NCBI RefSeq assembly: GCF_027172205.1
Contig: NC_070603.1
Coordinates: 107,235,803 to 107,299,802 of the forward strand
Source of the DNA: Podarcis raffonei
Taxonomy: Eukaryota; Chordata; Lepidosauria; Squamata; Lacertidae
DNA: 64,000 nt
Direction: 5' to 3'
How positions within the stretch are numbered: the first letter of the stretch is position 1; each line of letters starts with the position of its first letter. Below are positions 34,733 to 46,000 of the stretch, in pieces. Under the pieces are notes generated by a model, which did no database searches, was not told the origin of the DNA, and saw nothing but the letters and a program-made list of their open reading frames with translations. Made by a program: the position numbers and the translations under genes.

Positions 34733-34754
34733 AATCATCATCATCATCATTATT
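34425..34754 (+). repeat. L2 LINE 3' end
   Basis: Frame encodes LRSSAEGLLVVPSLREVRLQ and FSVVVPALWNALPSDVKE, then GGGGTATAAATAAATAAA and a long AAAT/ATC tail. Confidence 0.9.
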
Positions 34755-34830
34755 GAGAGGAAATAGGCAAAAGTTAGCAGAGGTCAGGTGCAGATGTTTA
34801 ACCTTTTAGCACACAGCCATACATATACAC

Positions 34831-35249
34831 TGGAAGTGAGAGCTGGACCATAAAGAAGGCTGATCGCTGAAGAATTGATGCTTTTGAATTATGGTGCTGG
34901 AGGAGACTTTTGAGAGTCCCATGGACTGCAAGAAGATCAAACCTCTCCATTCTGAAGGCAATCAGCCCTGAGTGCACACTGGAAGGACAGATCGTGAAGC
35001 TGAGGCTCCAATACTTCGGCCACCTCATGAGAAGAGAAGACTCCCTGGAAAAGACCCTGATGTGGGGAAAGATGGAGGGCACAAGGAGAAGGGGACGACA
35101 GAGGACGAGATGGTTGGACAGTGTTCTCGAAGCTACCAGCATGAGTTTGACCAAACTGCGGGAGGCAGTGGAAGACAGGAGTGCCTGGCGTGCTCTGGTC
35201 CATGGGGTCACGAAGAGTCAGACACGACTAAACGACTAAACAACAAAAA
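34831..35249 (+). repeat. BovB (RTE) LINE 3' end
   Basis: 12-bp duplication ATACATATACAC (34819-34830, 35250-35261). Encodes [19 protein letters not shown] to HGVTKSQTRLND. Confidence 0.96.
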
Positions 35250-35261
35250 ATACATATACAC

Positions 35262-36043
35262 AGGGAGCCAAGCCTTGGTCAACCATGAACTGTAAGCAGC
35301 TGAGTTCGACAAAAGCTAGGGGAGGTCAGGTGACTTGTGTCTGAGACAGGACATGGGTGAAGGGGCTTTCAATCCTAGCACATCTCGGGGTACCAACAGC
35401 GCAAGCTCCCCTTGCCTCCATTCTGAATCTCAGTTGCTCATTCTGACCCAGGCAAACGGCCCTTCCATTCTCTCCATCCTGCCCTCTCTGCACCTCGATG
35501 ACTCAACCATGTTTCCTGGAAAAGACACAGGAGGAGCTTAGCACACCCACTGCGAAGGTCTGTTGACCCACAAGAAAAATCGGTTAGCTGCGAGAGCTGA
35601 TAATGGTCTGAGCAACCCGTCTCCCTTTGTCTCTGCTGTAAGGGGGGGAAATCCCAAGCTTCTGCTGCTGTTTGCGGTGGTGGAAGGGAAGCAGGGTGTT
35701 AGGCCGCCCTGTGCTCATCGCGGGAGAAAATGGCTGAGCTGCCTAATGAAAGTCCCTGGGGTTTAAGGGCTCATAGCTGTAGGGCTGAACGTTGCCCAAC
35801 CCCACAGCAGTGTCTAGGGCAGGACTACAGCCTAGCACGAGTGTACTCTGAAAATCTTTATCCCAGGCAGCAGCAGGATGACTCTTCAGAATAGCATTGT
35901 TATGAGTTTGGGTGGGGGGAGGTTAGCTGTATGCTGGATCCTTCTAACCCCAGGATCCAACAAGTGTTAAAATAGAAGCCAGGCTAGATTCCTGTGTTGA
36001 GGTGATCACCTGGGTAATGGGCCATTTCGTCTTCCAAAGCAAG
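35262..36043. other. no gene seen
   Basis: Apparently unique sequence. No exon-like structure that I can support. Confidence 0.4.
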
Positions 36044-36045
36044 TA

Positions 36046-36287
36046 CAGTGGTACCTTGGTTCTTGAACTTAATCTGATCCGGGAGTCTGTTCAACTCCCA
36101 AAATTATTCAAAAACCAAGGCGCAGCTTCTGATTGGCTGCAGGAGCTTCCTGCACTCAATCGGAAGCAGTGTTAGACATTCGGCTTCCGAAAAATGTTCG
36201 CAAACCTGAACACTCACTTCCAGTTTTGCGGCGTTCGGGAGCCGATTTGTTTGACAACTAAGCCGTTTGAGAACCAATGTACCACTG
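36046..36287 (-). mobile_element. Tigger-like MITE (CCTTGGTTCTTG family)
   Basis: CAGTGGTACCTTGGTTCTTG to AACCAATGTACCACTG. TA at its left; at its right it directly abuts the next MITE. Confidence 0.88.
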
Positions 36288-36289
36288 CA

Positions 36290-36520
36290 CAGTGGCACCT
36301 CGGGTTACAAACACCTCGGATTACAAACACTTCGGGTTGCAGACTCCACTAACCCGGAAGTAGTACCTCGGGTTAAGAACTTTACCTCATGATGAGAACA
36401 GAAATTGCATGGCGGCAGCAGGAGGCCCCATTAGCTAAAGTGGTACCTCAGGTTAAGAACAGTTTCAGGTTAAGAACGGACCTCCGGAACGAATTAAGTT
36501 CGTAACCAGAGGTACCACTG
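36290..36520 (+). mobile_element. Tigger-like MITE, abutting the previous one
   Basis: CAGTGGCACCTCGGGTTA to GAGGTACCACTG with TA at 36521. Separated from the upstream element only by a 2-base CA that was probably TA. Confidence 0.9.
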
Positions 36521-36561
36521 TACTCTTTTCCAAACTTAAAAATGGTAAGCGTAATGCCGGT

Positions 36562-36861
36562 GGTCAACAAAAGAGGTTCAAAGACTCCCTCAAGGCAAAT
36601 CTTAAAAAATGTAGTATAAACACTGACAACTGGGAAATACTGGCCTGCGAGCGCTCCAGTTGGAGGACAGCCTTTACCAAACGTGTCATGGACTTTGAAG
36701 ACGCTCGAACGCAAGACGAAAGGGAGAAACGTGCTAAGAGGAAGGCACGCTTGGCAAACCCTCACCGTGATCAACTCCCGCCTGGAAACCTATGTCCCCA
36801 CTGTGGAAGGACGTGTGGATCCAGAACTGGCCTCCACAGTCACTTACGGACTCACTGTTAA
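36562..36861 (+). repeat. non-LTR LINE C-terminal tail with C2H2-type finger
   Basis: Frame from 36562 to a natural stop at 36861: GQQKRFKDSLKANLKKCSIN, NWEILACERSSWRTAFTKRV, a Lys/Arg/Glu-rich linker, then a Cys-x2-Cys-x12-His-x4-His finger (CPHCGRTCGSR...) ending HC. This block sits at the end of ORFs in some vertebrate non-LTR elements; the clade is not certain. About 100 codons open. Confidence 0.7.
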
Positions 36862-36869
36862 GACCGTGT

Positions 36870-38028
36870 TCATGGAAGACAATCTTACTCGGCTACGAGT
36901 GATTGCCAAAGAAGAAAAGAATGGGCCATTAAGAGAACAGTGGAAAGGGGGCTTTGTGCAAGATTGCAAATGTCTCTCCGGTTTCAAAAGACGTGTGATA
37001 AGAAATCCCACAGGTGCGGTTTTCTTCATCTCTTGCATTCCCATGTCAGGAAAAGGTGTACCTGGAGAATCCTGCTTGTGTGCCTGCTGTGAAGGGACGG
37101 GAGGAAGAAACTTCTTTTTTGAAAGGTGCAGGAGCCCCCAAGGTTGTAATACCTCCGTCAACTCAGAGAAAGAAGGACAAAGCTTGAGTTGAGAATTGCA
37201 GCGATGTGGCCTAGAAGTACAGCAGCAAGCTGGGTAGAGAATGAGTCAGGGCAGTGTTTGAGCACAATGTTTGATTTTTGTTTGAATCCAGGGCTGCGGC
37301 TATGGGATAATCAAGACCCTTTTGCGGTATTAATGCTGTGAACCTCTCCATCATAGGCCCAGGCCATCTATATGTGTGTAAATAAACCATATATCATAAA
37401 GACACCACAGTTTCTGCTGTCCCTCACTTCCAAGAGGAAACATGAACCCTGGGTAAATGCTTGCAACTGGAATCTTGCAGCGCTTGGAGATTGGGTTGGT
37501 ATGCAAAAGTATTTTATGGCACAGCTGGCACAGCTAGGAAGCATGTGTAGGCAGGTAACAGAAGATGCCTCCAGAGAAGATTAGAAAGAAAAGAGGCATC
37601 ATACACCTAGCAAAACCCAAAACATCCGACTAACCAGCTGGCACATTTCATTTTAGAAGATACCCACGTTAGGATTTCAGAAGATACTGCAAGGCAGATT
37701 CTGGGAAATTGCAAAACCCGCATCCTTGCTAATTTGTTCTTTAAAAGTACGTCAAGTAAGGTTTTGCTAGCAGCCGTTAAAAAGGCTTATCCCGTTAGGA
37801 TAACATAATATGGAAGCTGTTTTACCCTGCATCTGTCTCCCCACAAAAAGGAACTTGCAAACTTCATAAGCAGTCCGGAAAAGAACACGAGAAAGAGGTA
37901 CAGATTGTATGTTTTACCACAATGCATTTGCACGCAGCTCTAGTCTGAGGTACAATTTCGGGAAATTGCCTTCAAACACAACCACACATTATCAAAAAGA
38001 AACCGCCAAGACTGAAGGGGAATGACTC
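36870..38028. other. no gene seen; downstream flank of CCDC51
   Basis: No plexin-like or other exon recognised. An overlapping frame at 36683-37192 is a shadow of the LINE tail and its flank. Confidence 0.45.
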
Positions 38029-38034
38029 TTTATT
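38029..38034 (-). terminator. CCDC51 polyadenylation signal AATAAA
   Basis: AATAAA on the minus strand lies 34 bases beyond the CCDC51 stop codon. It implies a very short 3' UTR. No other canonical signal occurs close downstream. Confidence 0.75.
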
Positions 38035-38067
38035 ACTCCAACCAATTATTCTTCGCTGGGCTGTGGG

Positions 38068-38838
38068 CTAATTCCCCTTGAGCAGGACGTAGAGCATGGG
38101 GAATGTGATAGCAAAGACAGTACATGTGAAGGCCGTGCTGTAGATCGAGTTCCTCTTCATTTGCGCTTCCAGTCTCCTTTCCGTGTTGCACAGCTCCAGA
38201 ACTACGTCTTCCGCCTCAAAGGTCTGGCTGCTCCCCTCCGTCGAAGGACCAAGCAGTGCTTTCCTCCCAGGTGCGGGCTGGGGTCCCCTTTTCACGTTCT
38301 GGACCTCGGCGGCCATTTGCCCTAAACTTTTTTCCAGGCTGCTAAGCTGCCGCTGCAAACTCTCGAGGAAGGAGCTCATCTGTTTGGAGTAGCTCAGCTG
38401 CTCCCTGACGGAAACTAAGAGAGGGTCTGTTTTTAGACGAGTGCTTTTGGCTGAGGAATCCCCCGTCGCCTCCTGCGAGGTCATGGCCACCGCTTGTAGG
38501 ATGTCCTTCAGGTTGGCAATGAGGTCACTCAGATCCCTCTGCTGGGAGTTGTAGGCGAAGGCCTGCTCCCTGATCGCTTCCTGAAGATTGATAGGTCCCT
38601 TTTGTGCCTCAAAAACTAAGGCTTTCAGCTCCTGCAGCCTAACTCGGTTGACGTAGGTAGAACCCAGGACCCCAATAATGGCCCCCAGCACTGAGCCAAT
38701 GATAGACCAGTTCTTGGTTTTCTCCGCTCTCGTCCGCTCTTTCTCGTGGCTTTCCCTCACGGCAGCAGAGAAGAGGGAGAAGGCTTCCCGCTCAGACTCC
38801 TCCGCAGTTTGATAGGTGCTCCGGTACCTCTTCTCTTC
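38068..38838 (-). CDS. CCDC51: CCDC51 terminal coding exon (256 codons plus stop)
   Basis: The minus-strand acceptor TTTTCCTTGCAG precedes 38838. The exon starts [10 protein letters not shown] and runs without a break to LYVLLKGN and a TAG at 38070-38068. It carries both membrane segments. The channel-side coiled coil and the C-terminal [19 protein letters not shown] segment match the mammalian arrangement. An L1 insertion begins only about 75 bp outside the acceptor. Confidence 0.96.
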   Translation of the reverse strand, partial: EEKRYRSTYQTAEESEREAFSLFSAAVRESHEKERTRAEKTKNWSIIGSVLGAIIGVLGSTYVNRVRLQELKALVFEAQKGPINLQEAIREQAFAYNSQQRDLSDLIANLKDILQAVAMTSQEATGDSSAKSTRLKTDPLLVSVREQLSYSKQMSSFLESLQRQLSSLEKSLGQMAAEVQNVKRGPQPAPGRKALLGPSTEGSSQTFEAEDVVLELCNTERRLEAQMKRNSIYSTAFTCTVFAITFPMLYVLLKGN

Positions 38839-41800
38839 CTGCAAGGAAAACACACAGGCCTTGTTAAAAGAACAGCATGTTAGATGCCGGAACCACCTCG
38901 GAAGACCGGTATGCGGGGGGAACCAGTGAAATTTATGAAATATTACTAGAAACGGTGGATCAAGAAGATCAATTTATTTATTTACTTTTTAAAATTTAAT
39001 TTATTTAACATAATTATTACAAAATATAAGCAAAATATTGCAAATACATACATATATATTTCAGATAAGCATACACATATATAAAAAGAACAAATGAGAA
39101 AAAAGGAAGAAAAAGAAGGAAAGTTGGAAGATTTTCTTCCAAATTTATTCTACAAATATCTCAATAACAAAATTTCATTGATTGACTTCCATCGCTTACA
39201 CTGCACTTCCTATATACATTTTAAGCAAGACTGTATCTGTTATTCTGTTTCCCCCCCATACAATCTCACACAAATATTCTAATCAATAAGTTCTCTAAAT
39301 CTTTCATAAATCTATTCTAAACACAAACAATACCTTGCATTTAATCTTTGTCTAGATCAATTTAAAGAAGTGTGGGAAAAGGAGACAACAGGGCAAATAG
39401 ATAGTCAAGGCTGGGGGAAAATATGGGAGAAACGTACGTAGAAAATGCTGTCTATAAGAGTAAAAGAAAATTATTATAAATTAATTTGGAGATAGTATTT
39501 AACACCAGTCAGATTAAACCAAGGAATATTTGGTGTTATGTTGGAGGGGATGCCAGGAAACAGGGAATTATGTTCACATGTGGTGGGGGTGTAAATATGT
39601 GCAATTTTTTTTTAATTTTTATTTTTGCAAAGGGTGTTTAAGGAGATAACATACATCACTGGGTTAAAGCTGGCCGAAAGTCCAGAGCTAGCATTATTAT
39701 CAATTTATGATGGGGTGGAAGATTCGCAGGCTATGAAATACTCACTCACAAATTTATTGATGAATTATTATAGCTAGGAAGTGGAAGGGGCAAGCAAAAT
39801 ATAAAATGCAAGAAAGGTATAAAGAGGTGTGGGGTACAGCTGTTAATGATAAATTAACACGTGCCATTAAGGTAAGACGGGGAATATGCAGGATAAATGA
39901 TTTTGAGGAGATATGGAAGGTGTTTGCAGAAGTTGTACTGTTAAAACGGAAAGGGGCCAAACCATCGCAAGAGGTGTTGAAATTTTGGAAGTTGGATAGT
40001 TACAGTGGAATGGTCTTGGTGGTGGGGTGCACGTTTTTATTCTTATTCATTTATGGTTATTACTTTGTCAAAATATATAAATAAAGGAAGACCGTATGTG
40101 GCATAATCTGCCCCAGGATGATACTGGGGTTGCCAGCTTTTCACCAATCCCTGCTTCTGTGCCTTTAACAAGAGCTTGATGTGTGCAAGAATGCCACAGT
40201 GTTCTTGGTTTCATGCCAGGAACTGCTTCGCCTGTCAATTTCTCCCAATCAAGACTGCTGTCAAAGCTGTGGCTACAGGAGGTCAACCGCATGTGCATGT
40301 ACAGGAAATAGCTGGCTTAGGTCTTTTTTTATCTCTGGCAGAAAAGGGGCTAGCAAGATCCTCCTCTAGTGAATACTGGGGGATTACAAGGGAATATGAC
40401 ATCTTTGCCATCCCAGGCAGGAGCAATATAAAATGCACCATTTGTACCCTGCCTCTTTATCCTCAAGTCCACAAGCTCTGTTTGCACAAGCATTAATATG
40501 GCTCAGCATCACCCGTTTCATTCTCGAAGGGAATGTTCTCAAGATAAGGCTAAGCTAGACTGCGCGATGTTAGCGAAAACAGGGTGAAGTGGAGAGTCAT
40601 CTTCCCTTTATTTCAGTGAAGCTCCAAAATGAAGAAATAAGCGAACGGAAAAACTAAACAGTATTCTGTTATCAAAAGAATGTGGGATTCACAATATACA
40701 AAATACTGCTCCAAAGCCCCACAAACCCACCTGACACAATCAATAAACAATGGGAGGACGACACAGGCTATGAAATTAACCCCCCCAATGGACTAGAATG
40801 TGGTCTAAACCTTCCTTTAAATCCATATCAGCGGAAAGAAAAGAAGAAGAGGAGTTTGGATTTGATATCCCGCTTTATCCCTACCCAAAGGAGTCTCAAA
40901 GCAGCTAACAATCTCCTTTCCCTTCCTCCCTCACAACAAACACTCTGTGAGGTGAGTGAGGCTGAGGGACTTCAAAGAAGCGTGACTGGCCCAAGGTCAC
41001 CCAGCAGCTGCATGTGGAGGAGCGGAGACACGAACCCGGTTCCCCAGATTACAAGTCTACCACTCTTAACCACTACACCACACTGGCTCTCAGAACTCAC
41101 CCTGAAACTCACTTGCAGATGGTACCTAACACCACGGAAACTGGCGCTGATGCGCCCGGAAACCTCAACAAAATGCTGGAAAAGGTGCACCTCCACAGGC
41201 ACATACCTCCACGTGTGGTGAGAATGCCCTAAAACCCAACTCTTCTGGACAACAGTCGTACAAGAAATAAGCAAAATAACTAAATGGGGACTAGAAGTCA
41301 CCCCAGAATTGGCCTACTGAACATCTTCCAAGATAACAATGCCCATTCACGCTATAAAGAGCTCATAACCCACCTACTCTCAGCGGCAAGAAATATCATA
41401 GCCAGACACTGGAGGGACCTGTCAGGAATAAACAAGCAATACGGGTTTCAAGCGGTATGGGAAACTGCCTTACTAGAAAAGCTAACCAAAAGATTGAAAC
41501 TGACATGGGGAGAAATAGAAGAAGACAGCTTTACCTCCAGTATGGCTCCCCTTTACCACATATACAGCCCAACAAGACAACAACATGAACCCGATGTTAG
41601 AATTCCTCCTCCATGATTGCAGTCATGGGATTTTTGTCTATCACATGACGGTATATGTTTTGACTCTACAGAGTGGGAAGTGACGGAGACAGGATGTTTG
41701 TGTTACTGTGTTCCGTGAAGTGGGACTGTTGTCCTTTGTTTTTCCTCTTTGCTGTCTGATGCTAGAGAGAGAGAGAGAGAGAGAGAGAGGGAGCCATGTT

Positions 41801-42154
41801 GCAGGGCTGCGTGTATGTTTATATGTAAATAAAGCAGATTAGCCAAAATAATAATTTATTATTATTTATACCCCGCCCATCTGGCAGGGTTTCCCAAAAC
41901 GCTGAGTTGCTGAGATCTGTTACCCAACTGTGCAAACTCTGCGGATCCCTATGTGTGCCGGTGTCGGTTGGCATCAGTCGCTGTGATGTTCGGGCAGAAG
42001 AAAGCTTTTGAAACTCCCAAGCAACCAGGAGGGAGAGAATATGCCAGTCGGGCATGTGTCTCTACCAGGGTCCTACTCATGTGTAGGCCGAGCTCCTGAC
42101 ACCCACCAACAGCATACGATTCAATATGGCTAACTTAACCCAACAACCCCACGC

Positions 42155-42194
<40 letters not shown>

Positions 42195-43036
42195 CAATAA
42201 TAACAATAATAAATTTTATTTATATCCCGCCCTCCCCAGCCGAAGCCGGCTGTGGCCAATCCCACTGTGGCCAACCAAAGACAATCACCCTTGGCCGCCC
42301 CAGCCTCTCTCACCACAAAGGAAACACAACAAGCGAACAGAATGAGAACCTACCCAAGTGACGCAGACACAAAGACCCCACGCATACACTAAGTAAAAGA
42401 ACATAAGCTTTACCACCCCACCCCTTCTCTCCCGTCCCCCCTCTTTTCTTTCCAACCCTATACTGCATATAACACCCATGTCTCACGGCAAATGTAACTG
42501 ATCTGTAGAAAACACAACCTGAAGAAGGAGAAAGAGACGATGCATGTGCTTTTGTAAATGAGGAAAATCTTTAATACAGTGAGTGGTACCTCGGGTTACA
42601 TACACTTCACGTTACGTACGCTTCAGGTTACAGACTCCGCTAACCCAGAAATAGTACCTCGGGTTAAGAACTTTGCTTCAGGATGAGAACAGAAATTGTG
42701 CCACGGCAGCGTGGCGGCAGTGGGAGGCCCCATTAGTTAAAGTGGTGCTTCAGGTTAAGAACAGTTTCAGGTTAAGAACGGACCTTCCAGAACGAATTAA
42801 GTTCTTAACTAGAGGTACTACTGTAAATAAAAATAAAATAAAAAAGAATGTGGGATTAAAAACAGGAAAGTAATCCCCAGATAAATTATATTCCCTTCCC
42901 CCTTTTTTAGACCAGGGGTGTGGATATTTTTGCTGTAGAGAAGCATGTGGTGGTGGGTGGGTGGTCAGGAGACAATGGCAGTGACGTGGCAAAGGTATTT
43001 TTTCCTCGCTCTGTCTCTTTCTATCGCATGCGCGCG

Positions 43037-43086
<50 letters not shown>

Positions 43087-46000
43087 AACACACACACCCC
43101 TGGCTGTGATGGGAAGGCACAATGTCATCCCTGAATGCCTTCCTCCTCATTGCAGCCACACTTCTTCCGGCCTGCCGAACGACTGTTCCGACTTGCCATA
43201 CTAGCGTACAAGGCAGCCTTGAAAATTACAAAGTTGTCCAAGTCTTTAAATAGACTGTGGCTTGTGCTGTTGATTTCGGAGAGCTTGGTCTTTAGTTCTC
43301 AAACCGGGTCTCCCCTACCTGACAATAATCTCAACGATTATGGGAAAAACGAGAGAACATGCAGACTGTCCCCAACCTGATGAAGACACGGAGGGCAAGC
43401 TCAGGCAGGGAAGGAGGAAGGGCATGGAGCTGAGAAAAAGACCCTAAAACTGCTGTGTGTGATGTGGTTATTATGAAAGGAGGAGGTAATGGCGGGGCAG
43501 AGGAAAGACCTGCCTAGATTTGAGGGAATCCTTGTAATAGTACGTGGAAGAGTGGGGATAGGGCTCCCTCTTACTAGGTCCCAATGGCAGCTTCTTTCCA
43601 TTGCCCCATAGAGTTCAAAGGGAGCCACTAACAATGAAATCTGCCCCTACCTGCACAGCCCCCACCCTGTAGTCCCATGCCTTGGTCACACATAAGAGTG
43701 ACCAAGAGACAGGTCCCAGGAACCTTGTTTTTCTGCTATAAATTATTATTTTTTTAAATAAAATATTTATTGAGATTTTACAAAAACATAGGTTTACAGA
43801 ATACAAAAAAGACATATAAAAAGAAAAAGATAAAAAAAGAAAACATACAAAAATACATAAAAAATAAAAATTAAAAATATAAATTATTACCAAACAATGG
43901 ATGCATCCTTCACCCCGAGTTTAGCCCGTTATAGCAATGACCGTTTCACAAACCAGCTTCATGTTGGTACTTTCAGACCCTGCATTTAGGACTAATGCCT
44001 GCAAAAAATAGATCTGCGCAGCTGGGGAGGAACTCGCATCTGCTTGACTAGAGAGAAATGTCAACTAGACTATCGGGATCCCAGCTCTTTTCTCTTTTCC
44101 CTCTTTTCTCATGACTACTCTTTCCCCCAGGGAGAACAGCACAGCCCTGGGCTTTTTAAAGAACAACCTCAACGCACAGATGGAAGCGAAGGAGAGGTTG
44201 GAACGGCTCCACCACAAACATAAATGACACAGAAGCAAAGCAGGCTGCAGTCCTGGGCAGACCACTGTTCCATGCCCTCTTGAAGTTTCCTCTGTAGTTT
44301 TCCCTGGCAACATCAGGACACGAGGGAACCATTTACCGAAACCCGTATAGCCTGGTGGCTTGCTGGCTCAGGCCACAGGGTCACACTTGAGTATTCCCAG
44401 ACAGGGCTGGAAGAGACATTTGCCCGAAATCCTGCAGGGCCACTGCTAGTCAGTGGACACAGTGCTGAGCTTAGATGGACCAAGAGTTCTGACTTGGCAG
44501 CCCATTCCTCCCTAGAAGTTAAGTCACACTGGGCGGCATTCAGAGGAGACCCACAATGGAATTCATTAACATGACTAAGTTGTTGTTGTTTAGTCGTGTC
44601 CGACTCTTCGTGACCCCATGGACCAGAGCACGCCAGGCACTCCTGTCTTCCACTGCCTCCCACAGTTTGGTCAAACTCATGCTGGTAGCTTCAAGAACAC
44701 TGTCCAACCATCTCGTCCTCTGTCATCCCCTTCTCCTTATGCCCTCCATCTTTCCCAACATCAGGGTCTTTTCCAGTGAGTCTTCTCTTCTCATGAGGTG
44801 GCCAAAGTATTGGAGCCTCAGCTTCACGATCTGTCCTTCCAGTGAGCACTCAGGGCTGATTTCCTTCAGAATGGAGAGGTTTGATCTTCTTGCAGTCCAT
44901 GGGACTCTCAAGAGTCTCCTCCAACACCATAATTCAAAAGCATCAATTCTTCAGCGATCAGCCTTCTTTATGGTCCAGCTTTCAGTTCCATACATCACTA
45001 CTGGGAAAACCATAGCTTTTACTATACGGACCTTTGTTGGCAAGGTGATGTCTCTGCTTTTTAAGATGCTGTCTAGGTTTGTCATTGCATGATGGCTAAG
45101 TTAGGTCCGTTAATTTCAATGGGTTTACTGTGACCAGTCTGCAAAGGGACTCAACACCTACTGAGGATCGCAGCCTCAGAACGATGACCAATTTGTGGTG
45201 GTTAGGGTTCACCAGGATGGCCAAGCGGAACTGCCACATCTATCAGCAACACAGCTCTTCACACACCAATCGCTGGGCAGACAGAGGTAAAACTGGGAGA
45301 ATTCTGGTGCCTTCATGTCTTACTTGTCCCAGAAGTACCCAGCTGGACATGGCAAGAAACAGGATTCTGGTCTCAACGGAGCCCTTAGTCTGATCCAGCA
45401 GAGCTTTATTTCAGAAAGAGACACGCCGCTTATCCCCTTTCAGAAGGGAGAGATTAAATTTCCTAATCATTATTATGGCATGTGTATATTTATAGTGAAA
45501 AGGGTTATGTAACCGAACCTGTGTAGCAAGTCCTGGCCAGCCGTCAACTATGATGTAAAGAGAGGCTCATTCTGGAATTATGCGAGCACAAAAAGAAGAA
45601 AGGGAATTTTTTAACAGTATTGCATTCTTTTCGCCTTGCTGCAGGGCACGAAGGGATGAAAAGATCTTGTTCAAACTACCCCTCTGCCTGCACATCAGCA
45701 CAGCTAAAACAAACAGACTCTGGGAAGGGAAGGAATGTCAGGCCCACTGAAAACGTTTCTTCCAAAAGAAGAAGAGTTTTGTTGTCGAAGGCTGGCAAGC
45801 TGGCAGGGCACAGGAATCAGGGGAGAGGGGGAACCCACATTTTTAGCATTTTAAGACAAGCCAATAACAAATCATTTTAAATACATCCGAAGCAGGAAAC
45901 CAGCCAAGGAAACAGGCAGATCATTAGATGACAACAGGTTTGCTGGAGCTGGGATGAGGGACCCTGCCGGTGTTGCTGGACCGCAAGTCCCATCATCCTT

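Larger units (their letters stand above)
40690..42841 (+). repeat. L1 LINE 3' part with four nested insertions
   Basis: 16-bp duplication AAAAGAATGTGGGATT (40674-40689, 42842-42857). ORF2 remains include [41 protein letters not shown] and [20 protein letters not shown]. Inserts: CORE-SINE 40835-41092, solo LTR 41595-42101, L2-like tail 42153-42262, Tigger MITE 42576-42823. Same subfamily as 12703-13846. Confidence 0.92.

Noticed and set aside
36683-37192. 169-codon plus-strand frame as a gene
   Set aside because: It overlaps the LINE finger tail in another frame and its sequence has no domain. It is a shadow frame.
42077-42316. Tyr-rich frame
   Set aside because: It is the translation of an AAT microsatellite.
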